Assembly (NCBI RefSeq): GCF_017833255.1
Contig: NZ_JAFIBU010000001.1
Location: 4,632,501-4,696,500 of the forward strand
Length of the DNA stretch: 64,000 nt
Direction: 5' to 3'
Source: Paenibacillus sp. PvR098
Lineage (GTDB): Bacteria > Bacillota > Bacilli > Paenibacillales > NBRC-103111
Below are positions 37,250-46,994 of the stretch, one piece after another. The notes under the pieces were generated by a model that worked only from the letters and a program-made list of their open reading frames with translations, was not told where the DNA came from and made no database searches. Numbering within the stretch: the first letter of the stretch is position 1; every line of letters starts with the position of its first letter. Made by a program: the position numbers and the translations under genes.

Positions 37250-38482
37250 ATGGACATCAAAAGAATCGTGGCATTTTTCGCGAGCATAGCGATCGTTTTC
37301 GCAGTCGTCCTCTGGACGAGTCCTCACCTTGTAAGCAATATAAAGCTGGGTCTTGACTTAAAAGGCGGATTTGAAATTCTGTATATTGCAGAACCAATTG
37401 AACCGGGACAGCAGGTGACCAAGGAGTCGCTGCTGGAAACTGCCCGGAGCATCGAAGATCGGGCTAACGCTCAGAAAGTAAGCGAGCCTGAAGTAACGAC
37501 AGAAGGCAGAGACCGGATCCGGGTTCGATTGGCCGGTATCGAGAATGAAACAGAGGTTCGGGAAATATTAAAGAAACCTGCCGAGCTGTCGTTCCGTGGT
37601 CCGGACGGTACCAAGGAAATGGTCGGAAGCGACTTTGAGGTGGGTGCTGCCCAACTCGGCTTCGACGAAACGAACAGACCACTCGTTAATATTAAAGTGA
37701 AGGATCCCGAAAAGTTTCGCCAGGTAACGCAGAAGCTGGTCGGGCAGCCGCTTGCGATTTATTTGGACGAGGTAGAACTGTCCGCTCCGATCGTACAACA
37801 GGTATTGACGGGCGGTACGGCTACAATCAGTGGAAACTATACGTATGACGAAGCGAAGAAAATTGCCGATACGATCAATCTTGGTGCGCTTCCTTTGAAG
37901 CTAACAGAGAAGTATACGCAATCTGTAGGCGCATCGCTTGGCCAGCTTTCGCTGGAGCAAACCGTTAAGGCGAGTATCATCGCGTCCATACTGATTGTCT
38001 TATTCATGATAGTGTATTACCGTGTGCCAGGGATTGTTGCATCAATCACGATTGTGACTTTCATATGGTTAATGCTGGTTGTAACTTACTTGATGAATGC
38101 TACGCTGACGCTGCCGGGGATCGCGGCCTTTGTTCTGGGGGTAGGGATGGCGGTGGACGCTAACATCATTACTTATGAGCGGATTAGAGAAGAATTGCGC
38201 AGCGGCAAGAGCGTCTTGTCTTCGCTGAAATCGGGCTCCCGTCACTCGTTCCGTACGATTCTTGATGCAAATGTCACGACGATCCTAGCCGGAGCCGTGC
38301 TTTATTTCCTCGGGACGGGTGCTATCCAAGGTTTTGCTTTGACGCTGATTTTTACGATTCTGGTAAGCATATTGACGAACGTCTTCTTCTCCAGATGGCT
38401 GCTTACGCTGCTTGTTCGCAGCAACATTGTAAAAAAACCGGCTTATTTTGGGGTAAAGGAGTCCGAAATCAATGCTCTATAA
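37250..38482 (+). CDS. secD: Protein translocase subunit SecD
   Basis: 410 residues. One N-terminal membrane segment, then the motif LGLDLKGGFEILY, a periplasmic-type P1 domain (residues about 50-225), and five C-terminal segments with GMAVDANIITYERIREEL. SecD/SecF use the proton-motive force to help late stages of protein export. In B. subtilis the two are fused as SecDF; here they are separate, as in Paenibacillus. GGAGATAGTT precedes the ATG. The gene overlaps secF by 11 bp. Confidence 0.97.
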   Translation: MDIKRIVAFFASIAIVFAVVLWTSPHLVSNIKLGLDLKGGFEILYIAEPIEPGQQVTKESLLETARSIEDRANAQKVSEPEVTTEGRDRIRVRLAGIENETEVREILKKPAELSFRGPDGTKEMVGSDFEVGAAQLGFDETNRPLVNIKVKDPEKFRQVTQKLVGQPLAIYLDEVELSAPIVQQVLTGGTATISGNYTYDEAKKIADTINLGALPLKLTEKYTQSVGASLGQLSLEQTVKASIIASILIVLFMIVYYRVPGIVASITIVTFIWLMLVVTYLMNATLTLPGIAAFVLGVGMAVDANIITYERIREELRSGKSVLSSLKSGSRHSFRTILDANVTTILAGAVLYFLGTGAIQGFALTLIFTILVSILTNVFFSRWLLTLLVRSNIVKKPAYFGVKESEINAL

Positions 38483-39383
38483 CGCCAATTATGATTTAAT
38501 GAAGCACCGTAGGAAATTTTTTGGATTTTCCATAGCTATCACGGTCATCGGCATTATTACCATGCTGATATTCGGCTTGAACCTCGGGGTCGATTTCAAA
38601 GCAGGCACAACGCTTGATATTTCAACGGGAGGCAAAGCCATTCAGCAATCACAAGCTGCCGAACTTGTCAAAAGCGCCGGTTTGGATACCGCAACGCCTC
38701 CGATTATCGGGGGGGCAGCAGAGGATCGGGTTACACTTCGCTTCGACAAGGTGCTCACTTCCCAGGAAGTCGGGCAGATCGAAGCTAGCTTCAAAACGGC
38801 GTTCGGAGACAATATTTCCAAAGAAGAAAACACGGTAGATACGGATTTGGCCAAAGAACTGGCCATGAAAGCCGTCTTAGCGGTATTGCTTGCAAGCCTT
38901 GGTATTGTCATATACGTAAGTATTCGTTTTGAATGGCGTTTTGCTATTGGAGCGATCGCCGCTCTGCTTCATGATGCTTTTATGGTCATAGCTATATTCT
39001 CTATCTTCCGGCTGGAGGTCAATTTACCGTTTGTTGCGGCGGTACTGACCATCATCGGTTACTCGATCAACGATACCATCGTTATTTTTGATAGAATTCG
39101 TGAAAACATGCGTTTTGCCAAGGTGAAGACATTTGAGGATTTGTCTCAGATTGTTAACCGTAGTATCTGGCAAACGATGACTCGCTCCATCAACACGGTA
39201 CTGACCGTATTGATTGCAGCGGTGCTGCTCTTTGTTATGGGAAGTGAAGCGATTAAACTCTTTTCACTTGCTATGATTATCGGGTTGGTTAGCGGCATGT
39301 ATTCATCCGTTATTATTGCAAGCCCGATCTGGCTCGTACTGAAACACAAGTCATTGAATTCTAAAAAGAAAGCCGCAGCTTAA
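38472..39383 (+). CDS. secF: Protein translocase subunit SecF
   Basis: 303 residues, start ATG 38472 inside secD, with AAGGAG at 38455-38460. Six membrane segments; the family motifs GLNLGVDFKAGTTLDI and GYSINDTIVIFDRIREN are complete. It pairs with SecD in export. The overlapping start indicates translational coupling and equal output of both subunits. Confidence 0.97.
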   Translation: MLYNANYDLMKHRRKFFGFSIAITVIGIITMLIFGLNLGVDFKAGTTLDISTGGKAIQQSQAAELVKSAGLDTATPPIIGGAAEDRVTLRFDKVLTSQEVGQIEASFKTAFGDNISKEENTVDTDLAKELAMKAVLAVLLASLGIVIYVSIRFEWRFAIGAIAALLHDAFMVIAIFSIFRLEVNLPFVAAVLTIIGYSINDTIVIFDRIRENMRFAKVKTFEDLSQIVNRSIWQTMTRSINTVLTVLIAAVLLFVMGSEAIKLFSLAMIIGLVSGMYSSVIIASPIWLVLKHKSLNSKKKAAA

Positions 39384-39457
39384 GCGGCTTGGCAAGCGCG
39401 GCCGCGCGAAACGGCATGTTTCGGCGGCCTTTCTATCAATTCATGGAGGAGTGGCCC

Positions 39458-40402
39458 ATGACGGAGGAACGAATCAAGCAAGCGGCCGCCCACGTGTGGA
39501 TCGGAATAGCAGGCAACCTCGCTTTGGCGGTTTTGAAAGGCGTAGCCGGGTATTTGTCACAAAGTAAAGCGTTGATTGCGGACGCGATTCATTCCGCATC
39601 GGAAGTGATCAGTTCCATCGCGGGCTTACGATCAGCCGCCAAACGGCCTCCGGGTGAAGAGCATTCTTATGAGCAGGGTAAAGCGCATTCTCTAGCATCC
39701 ATCATTGCTTTCGTGCTGCTGCTCTTTGTGGGTGTGGAGGTAGGTATTTCATCTGTAAAATCGATATACAACGGTGTCGATAAGGCGCCGGAGACGTATG
39801 CACTCATCGTTATCGTTCTTTCTATCGCGGTTAAGGAAGCGCTGTTTCAGTATAAGCACAGGGCGGACAATAAGCTTTCCGACCCATCCCCAAACTCCGG
39901 CGCAAGGAAGCACCGAACTGACCTGTATTCCTCGATTGCAGCGTTTGTCGGTGTTGGAGGTGCGCTGCTTGGCTATTACCTGGGAAATACTACCCTGTAT
40001 TATCTTGATCCGATCGCCGGGTTGGTAATTGTGGGGTTTGTGCTTCGAGCGGGATATGAAGTGCTGCTGGCATCGCTTCATGGCTCACCGAATCACGTTC
40101 TTCATCAAGAGGATGCTGCCGAGCTGCTCGATACGGTACAGCGCGTTAAGGGCGTCATCTCCGTGGATGACTTAAAGGCAAGGGAGCACGGACATTACGT
40201 CATCGTAGACATCAAAATCAGCGTGAATCCCCGAATCACCATTCAAGAGGGACATGATATCGCTAAAATCGTCAAGTTTACGTTGATGAAGCGGTTTATT
40301 CACATATCTGACGTCACCGTTCACGTGAGCCCATACGATCCAGGGTACCCATACAAAAACCATGATTTGCAGGCCGACGATTTGCCTACATTGCTTCACT
40401 AA
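39458..40402 (+). CDS. Cation diffusion facilitator (CDF) family efflux transporter
   Basis: 314 residues from ATG 39458 after GGAGGAG. Six membrane segments: the metal-site motif of TM2 is ALIADAIHSASEV, and the TM5 motif HRTDLYSS is present. A C-terminal cytoplasmic domain follows (residues about 210-300) with VDDLKAREHGHYVIVDIKI. CDF proteins export Zn, Fe, Mn or Co against protons; in TM2 the usual second Asp is Glu or Ser-Glu here, so metal choice is unclear. It lies 75 bp after secF and 18 bp before recJ. Confidence 0.92.
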   Translation: MTEERIKQAAAHVWIGIAGNLALAVLKGVAGYLSQSKALIADAIHSASEVISSIAGLRSAAKRPPGEEHSYEQGKAHSLASIIAFVLLLFVGVEVGISSVKSIYNGVDKAPETYALIVIVLSIAVKEALFQYKHRADNKLSDPSPNSGARKHRTDLYSSIAAFVGVGGALLGYYLGNTTLYYLDPIAGLVIVGFVLRAGYEVLLASLHGSPNHVLHQEDAAELLDTVQRVKGVISVDDLKAREHGHYVIVDIKISVNPRITIQEGHDIAKIVKFTLMKRFIHISDVTVHVSPYDPGYPYKNHDLQADDLPTLLH

Positions 40403-40419
40403 TTGACAGGAGGGAAGGC

Positions 40420-42864
40420 ATGCTACAGACAAAAGCCAGATGGAGTATCGGCAGCGCAGATCTTGAGGCTGCAGATGCGCTCTCAGAAGCGTTGAACGTT
40501 TCGCCGCTGTTAGCCCGCCTGTTGGCGGTCCGCGGACTGACAGACATCGGGCATGCCAACCAATTTTTACACGGAGGAACGGATCAGACGCATGATCCGT
40601 TCCTTTTAAATGGTATGGCTAAAGCCGTGGAACGTATTCGCCAGGCAATCGATTCAGGCGAGAAGATCCGTGTGTACGGTGATTACGATGCAGACGGCGT
40701 AAGCAGTACGACACTAATGGTTCACTTGCTGCGTCAATTGGACTGCAGCTTTGACTATTACATACCCCATCGAGTCCATGAAGGGTATGGTTTGAACTGT
40801 GCTGCATTGGACGCGGCCAAGGAGCAGGGAGTACGGTTGATTGTGACTGTGGATACCGGGATTAGCGCTGTGGAGCAAATCGCATATGCCAGTTCAATTG
40901 GAATTGATGTAGTTGTGACCGACCATCATGAACCGCCCGAGGTGCTTCCGCAGGCGTATGCATTAATTAATCCCAAGAAGCCTGGATGTCATTATCCATA
41001 TAAGCATCTTGCCGGGGTAGGAGTGGCTCTGAAACTGGCTCAAGCGCTCCTGGGGCGATGGCCGGAAGAACTGCTGGAGTTTGCGGCCATCGGTACGGTG
41101 GCCGATTTGATGCCGCTGACAGACGAGAACCGCATCATCGTCAAGCAGGGACTGGAGCGAATGCGGCAGACGTCGAATTACGGTATTAAAGCGCTTCTCG
41201 ACGTGGCTGGAACGTCACTGAAGGACGTGAATTCCACGCATATCGGATTTGTCCTTGCGCCGCGAATCAATGCAAGCGGCCGTCTGCTTAGCGCAGATAC
41301 GTCCGTAAAGCTCCTCACGACGACAAGTGAGCAGGAAGCAGAAGCACTAGCGTATGAGTTGGACCAGTTAAACAAAGAACGTCAGCGCATTGTGGATGAG
41401 ATAGCAAAACAGGCTATTGCCATGGTGGAGGAGCAGCGGGATGAGGACGGGGAGCTGCCCAAGGCCATTGTACTGGCTTATGAAGATTGGAATGTGGGCG
41501 TGATTGGAATCGTCGCTTCAAAAATCGTAGACCGATTTTATCTTCCGACGATTATTCTTGGGATTGACAAAGAGACCGGTATGGCCAAAGGCTCGGCTCG
41601 TTCCATCGCCGGGTTCGATATGTACCGGGCGCTTACCCATTGCCAAGATCTGATGGATCATTACGGAGGTCATCAGATGGCTGCAGGGATGACGCTGTCG
41701 CGTGAGAACTTGCCTGAGCTTGCGCGGCGAATGTCAACTTTGGCGGCAGAGTGGCTCACGCCAGATGATTTTATTCCCGTACTGCAAGCGGACATGATGT
41801 GTGATTTTAGCGAAGTGAATCTTGATAGCATCCGCCAGTTGGAACTGCTTGGTCCTTTCGGTATGGGTAATCCGTCGCCCCGGTTCGTATTCAAGGAACT
41901 TGCGCTCAAAGACATGCGCATGATCGGGAAGGAACAACAGCATTTGAAGCTGTCGCTGCAATGCGCAAGGAGCGAGACGGCGGCTGCTTTGGATGCTGTC
42001 GGTTTCGGCAAAGGGCTGCTGGCGGAATGGATTTCGCCTTCCGCATCAATCGACGTCCTTGGCGAGCTTTCTGTCAACGAATGGAACGGGGTACGCCGCC
42101 CCCAGATTATGATTCAAGATTTAGGCGTCCCTCGCGTCCAACTGTTCGATTGGCGGGGTACGCCGAAGCCGGCTCAAAAGGTGATGGAGTTATGTGGGCG
42201 GCTTGAACGTCACCCTCTAGGACAAGGCTGTCTGCCGCCGGCGGTGGTGGTGTTCGGGACTGAGCCTCCCCCCGGGTTGAAGCAATCCGGTGCCGGCTTT
42301 GCCCTCTGGTGCGCAGATATACACGGCCAGTTCCATCCCGGCAACGAAATGGCCCGTAAGCACGCATTATCCGAAGCTTCTGATGTGCTGCTCTATTCGC
42401 TGCCGGAACGAATGGAGCAGCTTGATGCGCTTACTGCGGAGGCCATCTCGGTACAAAGATATTACGCCGCTTTTGGGGGGACGGAAGAGGATAAGCAATC
42501 CGGCGTCCTTCCCACCCGAGACATGTTCAAATCGGTATACGGCGCCGTCATGGCCGTGCAGCAAAATCCCGGCAACACGGGCTCAGTCCAATGGATTGCG
42601 AAGCGTACGGGTGTGCCTCTGCCACTGACCCGGTTTATATTAGATGTATTTACAGAGCTCGATTTGATGGAGCCTCGAGGTGACGGCTATGGGCTTATCT
42701 CATCATCACAGAAGAAGGATTTGACCGTCTCTTTGCTTTACCAAAGCCGCATGAAGCGGCCGGATGTGGAGCAAGAGCTGCTATATTCGTCGGCGAAGGA
42801 AATGCTGTCAATGCTCTTTGCCCGGCACAAGCAAACCCAAACCATGTTGGAGGGAATCGTATGA
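40420..42864 (+). CDS. recJ: Single-stranded-DNA-specific exonuclease RecJ
   Basis: 814 residues, slightly longer than the family average because of the Bacillota C-terminal domain. The DHH phosphoesterase motifs are clear: VYGDYDADGVSSTT near residue 86, DTGISAVE, VVTDHHEPPE, and the DHHA1 segment GGHQMAAGMTL. An OB-like domain follows. RecJ degrades single-stranded DNA 5' to 3' in recombination and mismatch repair. GACAGGAGGGAAGGC precedes the ATG, and the stop overlaps apt (ATGA). Confidence 0.97.
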   Translation: MLQTKARWSIGSADLEAADALSEALNVSPLLARLLAVRGLTDIGHANQFLHGGTDQTHDPFLLNGMAKAVERIRQAIDSGEKIRVYGDYDADGVSSTTLMVHLLRQLDCSFDYYIPHRVHEGYGLNCAALDAAKEQGVRLIVTVDTGISAVEQIAYASSIGIDVVVTDHHEPPEVLPQAYALINPKKPGCHYPYKHLAGVGVALKLAQALLGRWPEELLEFAAIGTVADLMPLTDENRIIVKQGLERMRQTSNYGIKALLDVAGTSLKDVNSTHIGFVLAPRINASGRLLSADTSVKLLTTTSEQEAEALAYELDQLNKERQRIVDEIAKQAIAMVEEQRDEDGELPKAIVLAYEDWNVGVIGIVASKIVDRFYLPTIILGIDKETGMAKGSARSIAGFDMYRALTHCQDLMDHYGGHQMAAGMTLSRENLPELARRMSTLAAEWLTPDDFIPVLQADMMCDFSEVNLDSIRQLELLGPFGMGNPSPRFVFKELALKDMRMIGKEQQHLKLSLQCARSETAAALDAVGFGKGLLAEWISPSASIDVLGELSVNEWNGVRRPQIMIQDLGVPRVQLFDWRGTPKPAQKVMELCGRLERHPLGQGCLPPAVVVFGTEPPPGLKQSGAGFALWCADIHGQFHPGNEMARKHALSEASDVLLYSLPERMEQLDALTAEAISVQRYYAAFGGTEEDKQSGVLPTRDMFKSVYGAVMAVQQNPGNTGSVQWIAKRTGVPLPLTRFILDVFTELDLMEPRGDGYGLISSSQKKDLTVSLLYQSRMKRPDVEQELLYSSAKEMLSMLFARHKQTQTMLEGIV

Positions 42865-43373
42865 ATTTCAAAGAACATATTCGAGTAATTGAGAATTTTC
42901 CCCAGCCGGGAATCAGCTTTAAAGATATTACGACTTTGCTGAAGGACGGAAAAGTATATAGAGAAGTGATTGCCGAAATGGCCAGACGCCTGGAAGGCAC
43001 GCAGATCGATTGTATTGCCGGTCCGGAAGCACGGGGGTTTGTGATCGGAGCTCCACTGGCAGTGGCACTCGGCGTTGGCTTTATCCCGATTCGCAAAAGC
43101 GGAAAACTGCCGGGTGAAACGATCGAAGCGGATTATGCTCTCGAATACGGCAAAGACAAATTGGCCATGCATAATGATGCCATTGCGCCAGGACAAAGAG
43201 TGCTGATCGCAGACGATCTTCTGGCTACCGGCGGCACGATTGCCACTTCCATTAACCTGGTGAAGCAGCTTGGCGGCGAAGTCATTGGCGCAGCCTTCCT
43301 GATTGAACTGCTGGAGTTGAACGGAAGAGAGAAGCTGGAAGGCCTTGAAGTATTTTCACTGGTCCAATACTAG
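42861..43373 (+). CDS. apt: Adenine phosphoribosyltransferase
   Basis: 170 residues, the standard length. Motifs: IENFPQPGISFKDITTLL at the N-terminus, GPEARGFVIGAPLA, and the PRPP-binding loop VLIADDLLATGGTIA. It converts adenine and PRPP to AMP. It starts within the recJ stop (4-bp overlap), the same recJ-apt-relA order as in B. subtilis. Confidence 0.98.
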   Translation: MNFKEHIRVIENFPQPGISFKDITTLLKDGKVYREVIAEMARRLEGTQIDCIAGPEARGFVIGAPLAVALGVGFIPIRKSGKLPGETIEADYALEYGKDKLAMHNDAIAPGQRVLIADDLLATGGTIATSINLVKQLGGEVIGAAFLIELLELNGREKLEGLEVFSLVQY

Positions 43374-43440
43374 GCTAAAATGGAGAGGCTGCGGAGCTCC
43401 TTTAAACGTAAGCAGCCGATTCCACGGTCTTAGACATATA

Positions 43441-43488
43441 GCAAAGGGCTCTCTCTTAAGTCTCTATGACTTAAGGAGAGCCCTTTGC
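43441..43488. terminator. Long hairpin after apt
   Basis: GCAAAGGGCTCTC pairs with GAGAGCCCTTTGC, and an inner CTTAAGTC pairs with GACTTAAG around TCTAT, giving an almost perfect 21-bp stem. No T-run follows on the + strand (CTTATG), so termination rests on the stem alone, or it serves another role such as mRNA 3' protection. Confidence 0.6.
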
Positions 43489-43661
43489 TTATGTGGTTTA
43501 TGAGCGACGCACATTATTTTTTCTTTCGGTCCGTAACGTATCCAACGGGCTGAGCTTAGGGTGTTCTCGGGATATCAGCACATCATAGGCACTCTGTCAG
43601 AGAGGACGCGGTTGACGTCATTTATCAAACGGTGAGAAGTTATATAAAAGATATAACTAGA

Positions 43662-43733
43662 ATGGCCGACAGTGAACCGTGTGATGACTGTGAGCTAATG
43701 GCCGACAGTGAACCGTGTGATGACTGTGAGCTG
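43662..43733 (+). repeat. Exact 36-bp tandem duplication
   Basis: Copies at 43662-43697 and 43698-43733 differ only at the last base (CTA versus CTG). The length is a multiple of three and keeps the open frame. Confidence 0.97.
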
Positions 43734-43826
43734 CTTTTTTGCGTTCTTAAAGCGAAGAAATCCGGTTATGAACTGGTGGATGGTCCGCTTCTTGAAACGG
43801 CTTACAATCCGTCTCCGGACACCTAG
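43662..43826 (+). CDS. Small Cys-rich ORF with duplicated 12-residue N-terminus (hypothetical)
   Basis: 54 codons from ATG 43662; an upstream in-frame GTG exists at 43632. The first 12 codons (MADSEPCDDCEL) are repeated exactly in DNA at 43698, so the shorter form starting there would be 42 residues. Each copy carries one CxxC pair. The remainder reads LFCVLKAKKSGYELVDGPLL and has no known domain. No clear ribosome binding site precedes either ATG. It lies between the apt hairpin and the relA promoter. It may be a real small protein or chance coding in a spacer. Confidence 0.35.
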   Translation: MADSEPCDDCELMADSEPCDDCELLFCVLKAKKSGYELVDGPLLETAYNPSPDT

Positions 43827-43871
43827 CCGCCTTCTCCTGTTGCGTAAAATGTCGGTTTATCCCGCATTTTC

Positions 43872-43901
43872 TTGACGGAGAGCCTATTCCAAGGGCATAA
43901 T
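43872..43901 (+). promoter_or_regulatory. Sigma-A promoter of relA
   Basis: TTGACG (43872-43877), 18 bp, CATAAT (43896-43901). The predicted transcript would start close to 43908, leaving a short leader before relA. Confidence 0.6.
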
Positions 43902-43935
43902 GGATTAAAATCAATTTAAGGGAATGGATGGACGG

Positions 43936-46128
43936 ATGGGGATCGAGCAGCTTCTTGAGAAGGCATCCACATATTTAAAAGAGAATGATTTGAACCGAAT
44001 TCAGGAAGCCTATGAATTTGCCGACCAAGCCCACATTGGGCAGATGCGCAAGTCCGGGGAACCCTATATTTTGCATCCGCTCGCAGTGGCTGACATTTTG
44101 GTCAATATGCAGATGGATACGACTTCGGTGATTGCCGCGCTGCTTCATGACGTGGTAGAGGATACGACTGTCTCCTTGGAGGTTGTGCACGAAAAGTTCG
44201 GTGCGACCTGTGCAATGATTGTTGACGGTCTGACCAAGCTGGAGAAAATCAAGTTTAAGAGCAAAGAAGAGCATCAGAATGAAAACTACCGCAAAATGTT
44301 CGTGGCCATGGCTCAGGATATTCGCGTGATCTTGATCAAGCTGGCGGACAGGCTTCACAACATGCGTACGCTGAAGCACCAGTCGGAGGAAGCCCAGCGG
44401 CGTATCGCCGACGAAACGCTGGAAATTTTTTGCCCGATCGCGCACCGGCTCGGAATTTCGGCGATCAAATGGGAGATGGAGGACATCGCCCTGCGCTACT
44501 TGAATCCGCAGCAGTACTATCGGATTGTCAATCTGATGCAGAAGAAAAGAGCCGAACGGGAGCAATACATTAACGACGTCATTTTTTCGGTAAAAGATAA
44601 GCTGCATGAGATGGGCATTGAGGGCGATATTTCCGGCAGGCCGAAGCACATATACAGCATTTACAAAAAAATGACCGTGAGAAGCAAGCAGTTCAGCGAG
44701 ATCTACGATCTGCTTGCGCTGCGTATTATCGTGGATAACATCAAGGACTGCTATGCGACGCTAGGTATCATTCACACGCTTTGGAAGCCAATGCCGGGCC
44801 GGTTTAAGGACTACATCGCGATGCCGAAGCCGAACATGTACCAATCGCTTCATACCACGGTCATCGGTCCCAAGGGCGAGCCGCTTGAGGTGCAGATCCG
44901 TACGTTCGAAATGCATCGTACCTCCGAGTACGGGGTTGCGGCCCACTGGGCTTATAAGGATGGTATGACGTTACCGTCCGGCAGTTACGAGGATAAAATG
45001 CATTTTATCCGCGAGATTATTGAGTTGCAGAATGAAGCGCAGGATGCTCAGGAGTTCGTGGAATCACTCAAAATGGACTTTTTCGCCGACCTGGTGTTCG
45101 TCTTTACGCCGAAGGGTGAAGTCATTGAACTGCCGGCAGGTTCCGTACCGCTGGACTTCGCATACCGCATCCATACGGAGGTTGGCAACCGGACGATCGG
45201 GGCGAAGGTGAACGGCCGGATCGTGCCGCTGGATCATAGGTTGAAGACAGGCGATATCGTGGAAATTCTCACATCCAAGCATTCGTACGGTCCGAGTCAG
45301 GATTGGGTGAAGCTGGCCAAATCGTCACATGCGCGTACAAAAATCCGCCAATGGTTTAAGAAGGAACGGCGGGAGGAAAACGTCTTGAAGGGCCGGGAGC
45401 TGATAGAACGCGAGCTGAAGCGGCTCGGTTTGGAGCCTCCTTCGTTTATGAAGGAAGACGAGATGATGGAGGTCGCCCGTAAATTCAATTTCCATGAAGT
45501 GGAGGACATGCTGTCGGCCGTAGGCTTCGGAGGGATCACTGCCGCGCAAATCGTGACCCGTTTAACGGAGAAGATTCGTAAAGAGGCACAGGAAGCACAG
45601 CAGCAAGCGCTGCTCACTTCCGAAGTCAAGGAGATGAAAGTTCCAACGGAGAAGGAGCGCAGAGGACGTCCGACGAACGGAGTTCGGGTTAAGGGCGTAG
45701 ATAACCTGCTAGTCCGTTTTGCCCGGTGCTGTAATCCGGTTCCCGGCGATCACATTATCGGTTATATTACACGCGGTCGGGGCGTATCCGTTCATAGAGA
45801 TGACTGTACGAATATTCCTTCGGCTGAGCTCAGCGATGAAGGAAATCGCGTGATTGAGGTCGAGTGGGTAGATGATATCGAAGCCAACTACAATGTGGAA
45901 ATTGAAATCACCGGTCATGACCGACGCGGTTTGTTAAACGAGGTGCTGCAGGTAGTGTCTGAGAGCAAAACGACTATATCCGCCGTATCCGGTCGCTCGG
46001 ATAAGAACAAGATGGTGATGATTCACATGACGATCCTGATCAAGAACATTGATCACCTTCATTCGGTTGTTGAGAAAATTAAGCGAATCAAGGATGTGTA
46101 TTCGGTACAGCGCATCATGCAGGTTTGA
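43936..46128 (+). CDS. relA: Bifunctional (p)ppGpp synthetase/hydrolase (Rel)
   Basis: About 730 residues from ATG 43936; ATG 43924 is an alternative that lies too close to AAGGG. The domains are in standard order: HD hydrolase (GEPYILHPLAVADIL, HDVVEDT near residue 72), synthetase (MPKPNMYQSLHTTVIGPKGE), TGS (VFTPKGEVIELPAG), a zinc-finger/conserved-cysteine segment (FARCCNPVPGD) and a C-terminal ACT domain. Both active sites look intact, so it can make and degrade the alarmone. Rel senses uncharged tRNA on the ribosome. dtd follows after 40 bp, as in B. subtilis. Confidence 0.98.
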   Translation: MGIEQLLEKASTYLKENDLNRIQEAYEFADQAHIGQMRKSGEPYILHPLAVADILVNMQMDTTSVIAALLHDVVEDTTVSLEVVHEKFGATCAMIVDGLTKLEKIKFKSKEEHQNENYRKMFVAMAQDIRVILIKLADRLHNMRTLKHQSEEAQRRIADETLEIFCPIAHRLGISAIKWEMEDIALRYLNPQQYYRIVNLMQKKRAEREQYINDVIFSVKDKLHEMGIEGDISGRPKHIYSIYKKMTVRSKQFSEIYDLLALRIIVDNIKDCYATLGIIHTLWKPMPGRFKDYIAMPKPNMYQSLHTTVIGPKGEPLEVQIRTFEMHRTSEYGVAAHWAYKDGMTLPSGSYEDKMHFIREIIELQNEAQDAQEFVESLKMDFFADLVFVFTPKGEVIELPAGSVPLDFAYRIHTEVGNRTIGAKVNGRIVPLDHRLKTGDIVEILTSKHSYGPSQDWVKLAKSSHARTKIRQWFKKERREENVLKGRELIERELKRLGLEPPSFMKEDEMMEVARKFNFHEVEDMLSAVGFGGITAAQIVTRLTEKIRKEAQEAQQQALLTSEVKEMKVPTEKERRGRPTNGVRVKGVDNLLVRFARCCNPVPGDHIIGYITRGRGVSVHRDDCTNIPSAELSDEGNRVIEVEWVDDIEANYNVEIEITGHDRRGLLNEVLQVVSESKTTISAVSGRSDKNKMVMIHMTILIKNIDHLHSVVEKIKRIKDVYSVQRIMQV

Positions 46129-46168
46129 CCAAAGCGTTATAATGATATGAAACGGGGATTACTAATAG

Positions 46169-46615
46169 ATGAGAGTAGTATTGCAGCGCAGCAAGAATGC
46201 TGCGGTGACAGTGAATGGCGAAACGGTAGGCGCCATTTCCCGCGGGTTGGTGCTGCTTGTCGGCATCGCTGACGGAGATACCGAGCAGGATGCCGCTTAT
46301 GTGGCTGAGAAAGTAGCGGGACTGCGGATTTTTGAGGATGAAGGCGGGAAGATGAATCTGTCCGTGCTGGAAACGGGCGGGCAGGTGCTTTCGATTTCGC
46401 AATTCACGCTTTACGGGGACTGCCGCAAAGGGCGTCGTCCGAATTTTATGGGAGCAGCACGCCCGGAGCATGCCGAGCCGCTATACGACCGGTTTAACGC
46501 CATGCTTCGTGAGCAAGGGCTTCATGTAGAGACGGGACGATTCGGAGCGATGATGGATGTGTCGCTCGTGAATGACGGACCGGTAACCCTGATTGTGGAA
46601 AGTAAGCAGGCTTAA
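46169..46615 (+). CDS. dtd: D-aminoacyl-tRNA deacylase
   Basis: 148 residues, the standard length. The active-site motifs [17 protein letters not shown] and [10 protein letters not shown] (a GPVT motif) are present. Dtd removes D-amino acids (and glycine from tRNA-Ala) mischarged on tRNA. AACGGGG lies about 12 bases before the ATG. It follows relA, the usual order in the phylum. Confidence 0.98.
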   Translation: MRVVLQRSKNAAVTVNGETVGAISRGLVLLVGIADGDTEQDAAYVAEKVAGLRIFEDEGGKMNLSVLETGGQVLSISQFTLYGDCRKGRRPNFMGAARPEHAEPLYDRFNAMLREQGLHVETGRFGAMMDVSLVNDGPVTLIVESKQA

Positions 46616-46734
46616 CCTTTTGTTATGGAGCATGATACTTGGCTAGGGAAAGGGATAAGGGCAAGTGGTTTTGGGGAAAATAGGAACTAGCGTATGTTTA
46701 TGCACTATGACCTGTGAGGAGCCGATCCCATACC

Positions 46735-46917
46735 ATGTACCGATCACCCAAAGAACAACTGATGCTATTACCGGAGCTCCAACTGGGTTCCGGCTCCGGA
46801 CGTGCAGAAGAAGGGGCGGCTCTGCTGCCTTCCGGGCTCGATGATTGTGAGATGAGCGCAGCCTTTTCCTCTGCAAGCGAGCAGCTTAAGCGGACGCCCC
46901 GCAAACCTACCCGCTGA
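46735..46917 (+). CDS. Hypothetical small protein, 60 residues
   Basis: Sixty residues from ATG 46735; a GTG at 46714 would add seven, but that GTG overlaps the GTGAGGAG that could be its ribosome binding site. The sequence begins MYRSPKEQLMLLPELQLGSG, is polar and serine-rich, and has a basic end (KRTPRKPTR). It has no recognised domain or membrane segment. A terminator-like hairpin lies 52 bp after the stop, which suggests a real transcript. The ribosome binding site spacing is poor, so coding is uncertain. Confidence 0.4.
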   Translation: MYRSPKEQLMLLPELQLGSGSGRAEEGAALLPSGLDDCEMSAAFSSASEQLKRTPRKPTR

Positions 46918-46968
46918 TCTGCAAGAACAGGAGAGGCGAGTTTTACAAGTACCAAAGTAAGCTTAAAC

Positions 46969-46994
46969 GGGCTCCGGAAGGAGCTTTTGTTTTG
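46969..46994 (+). terminator. Terminator after the small ORF
   Basis: GCTCC-GGAA-GGAGC with flanking G residues, followed by TTTTGTTTT. It ends the transcript of relA-dtd and/or of the small ORF. Confidence 0.7.
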
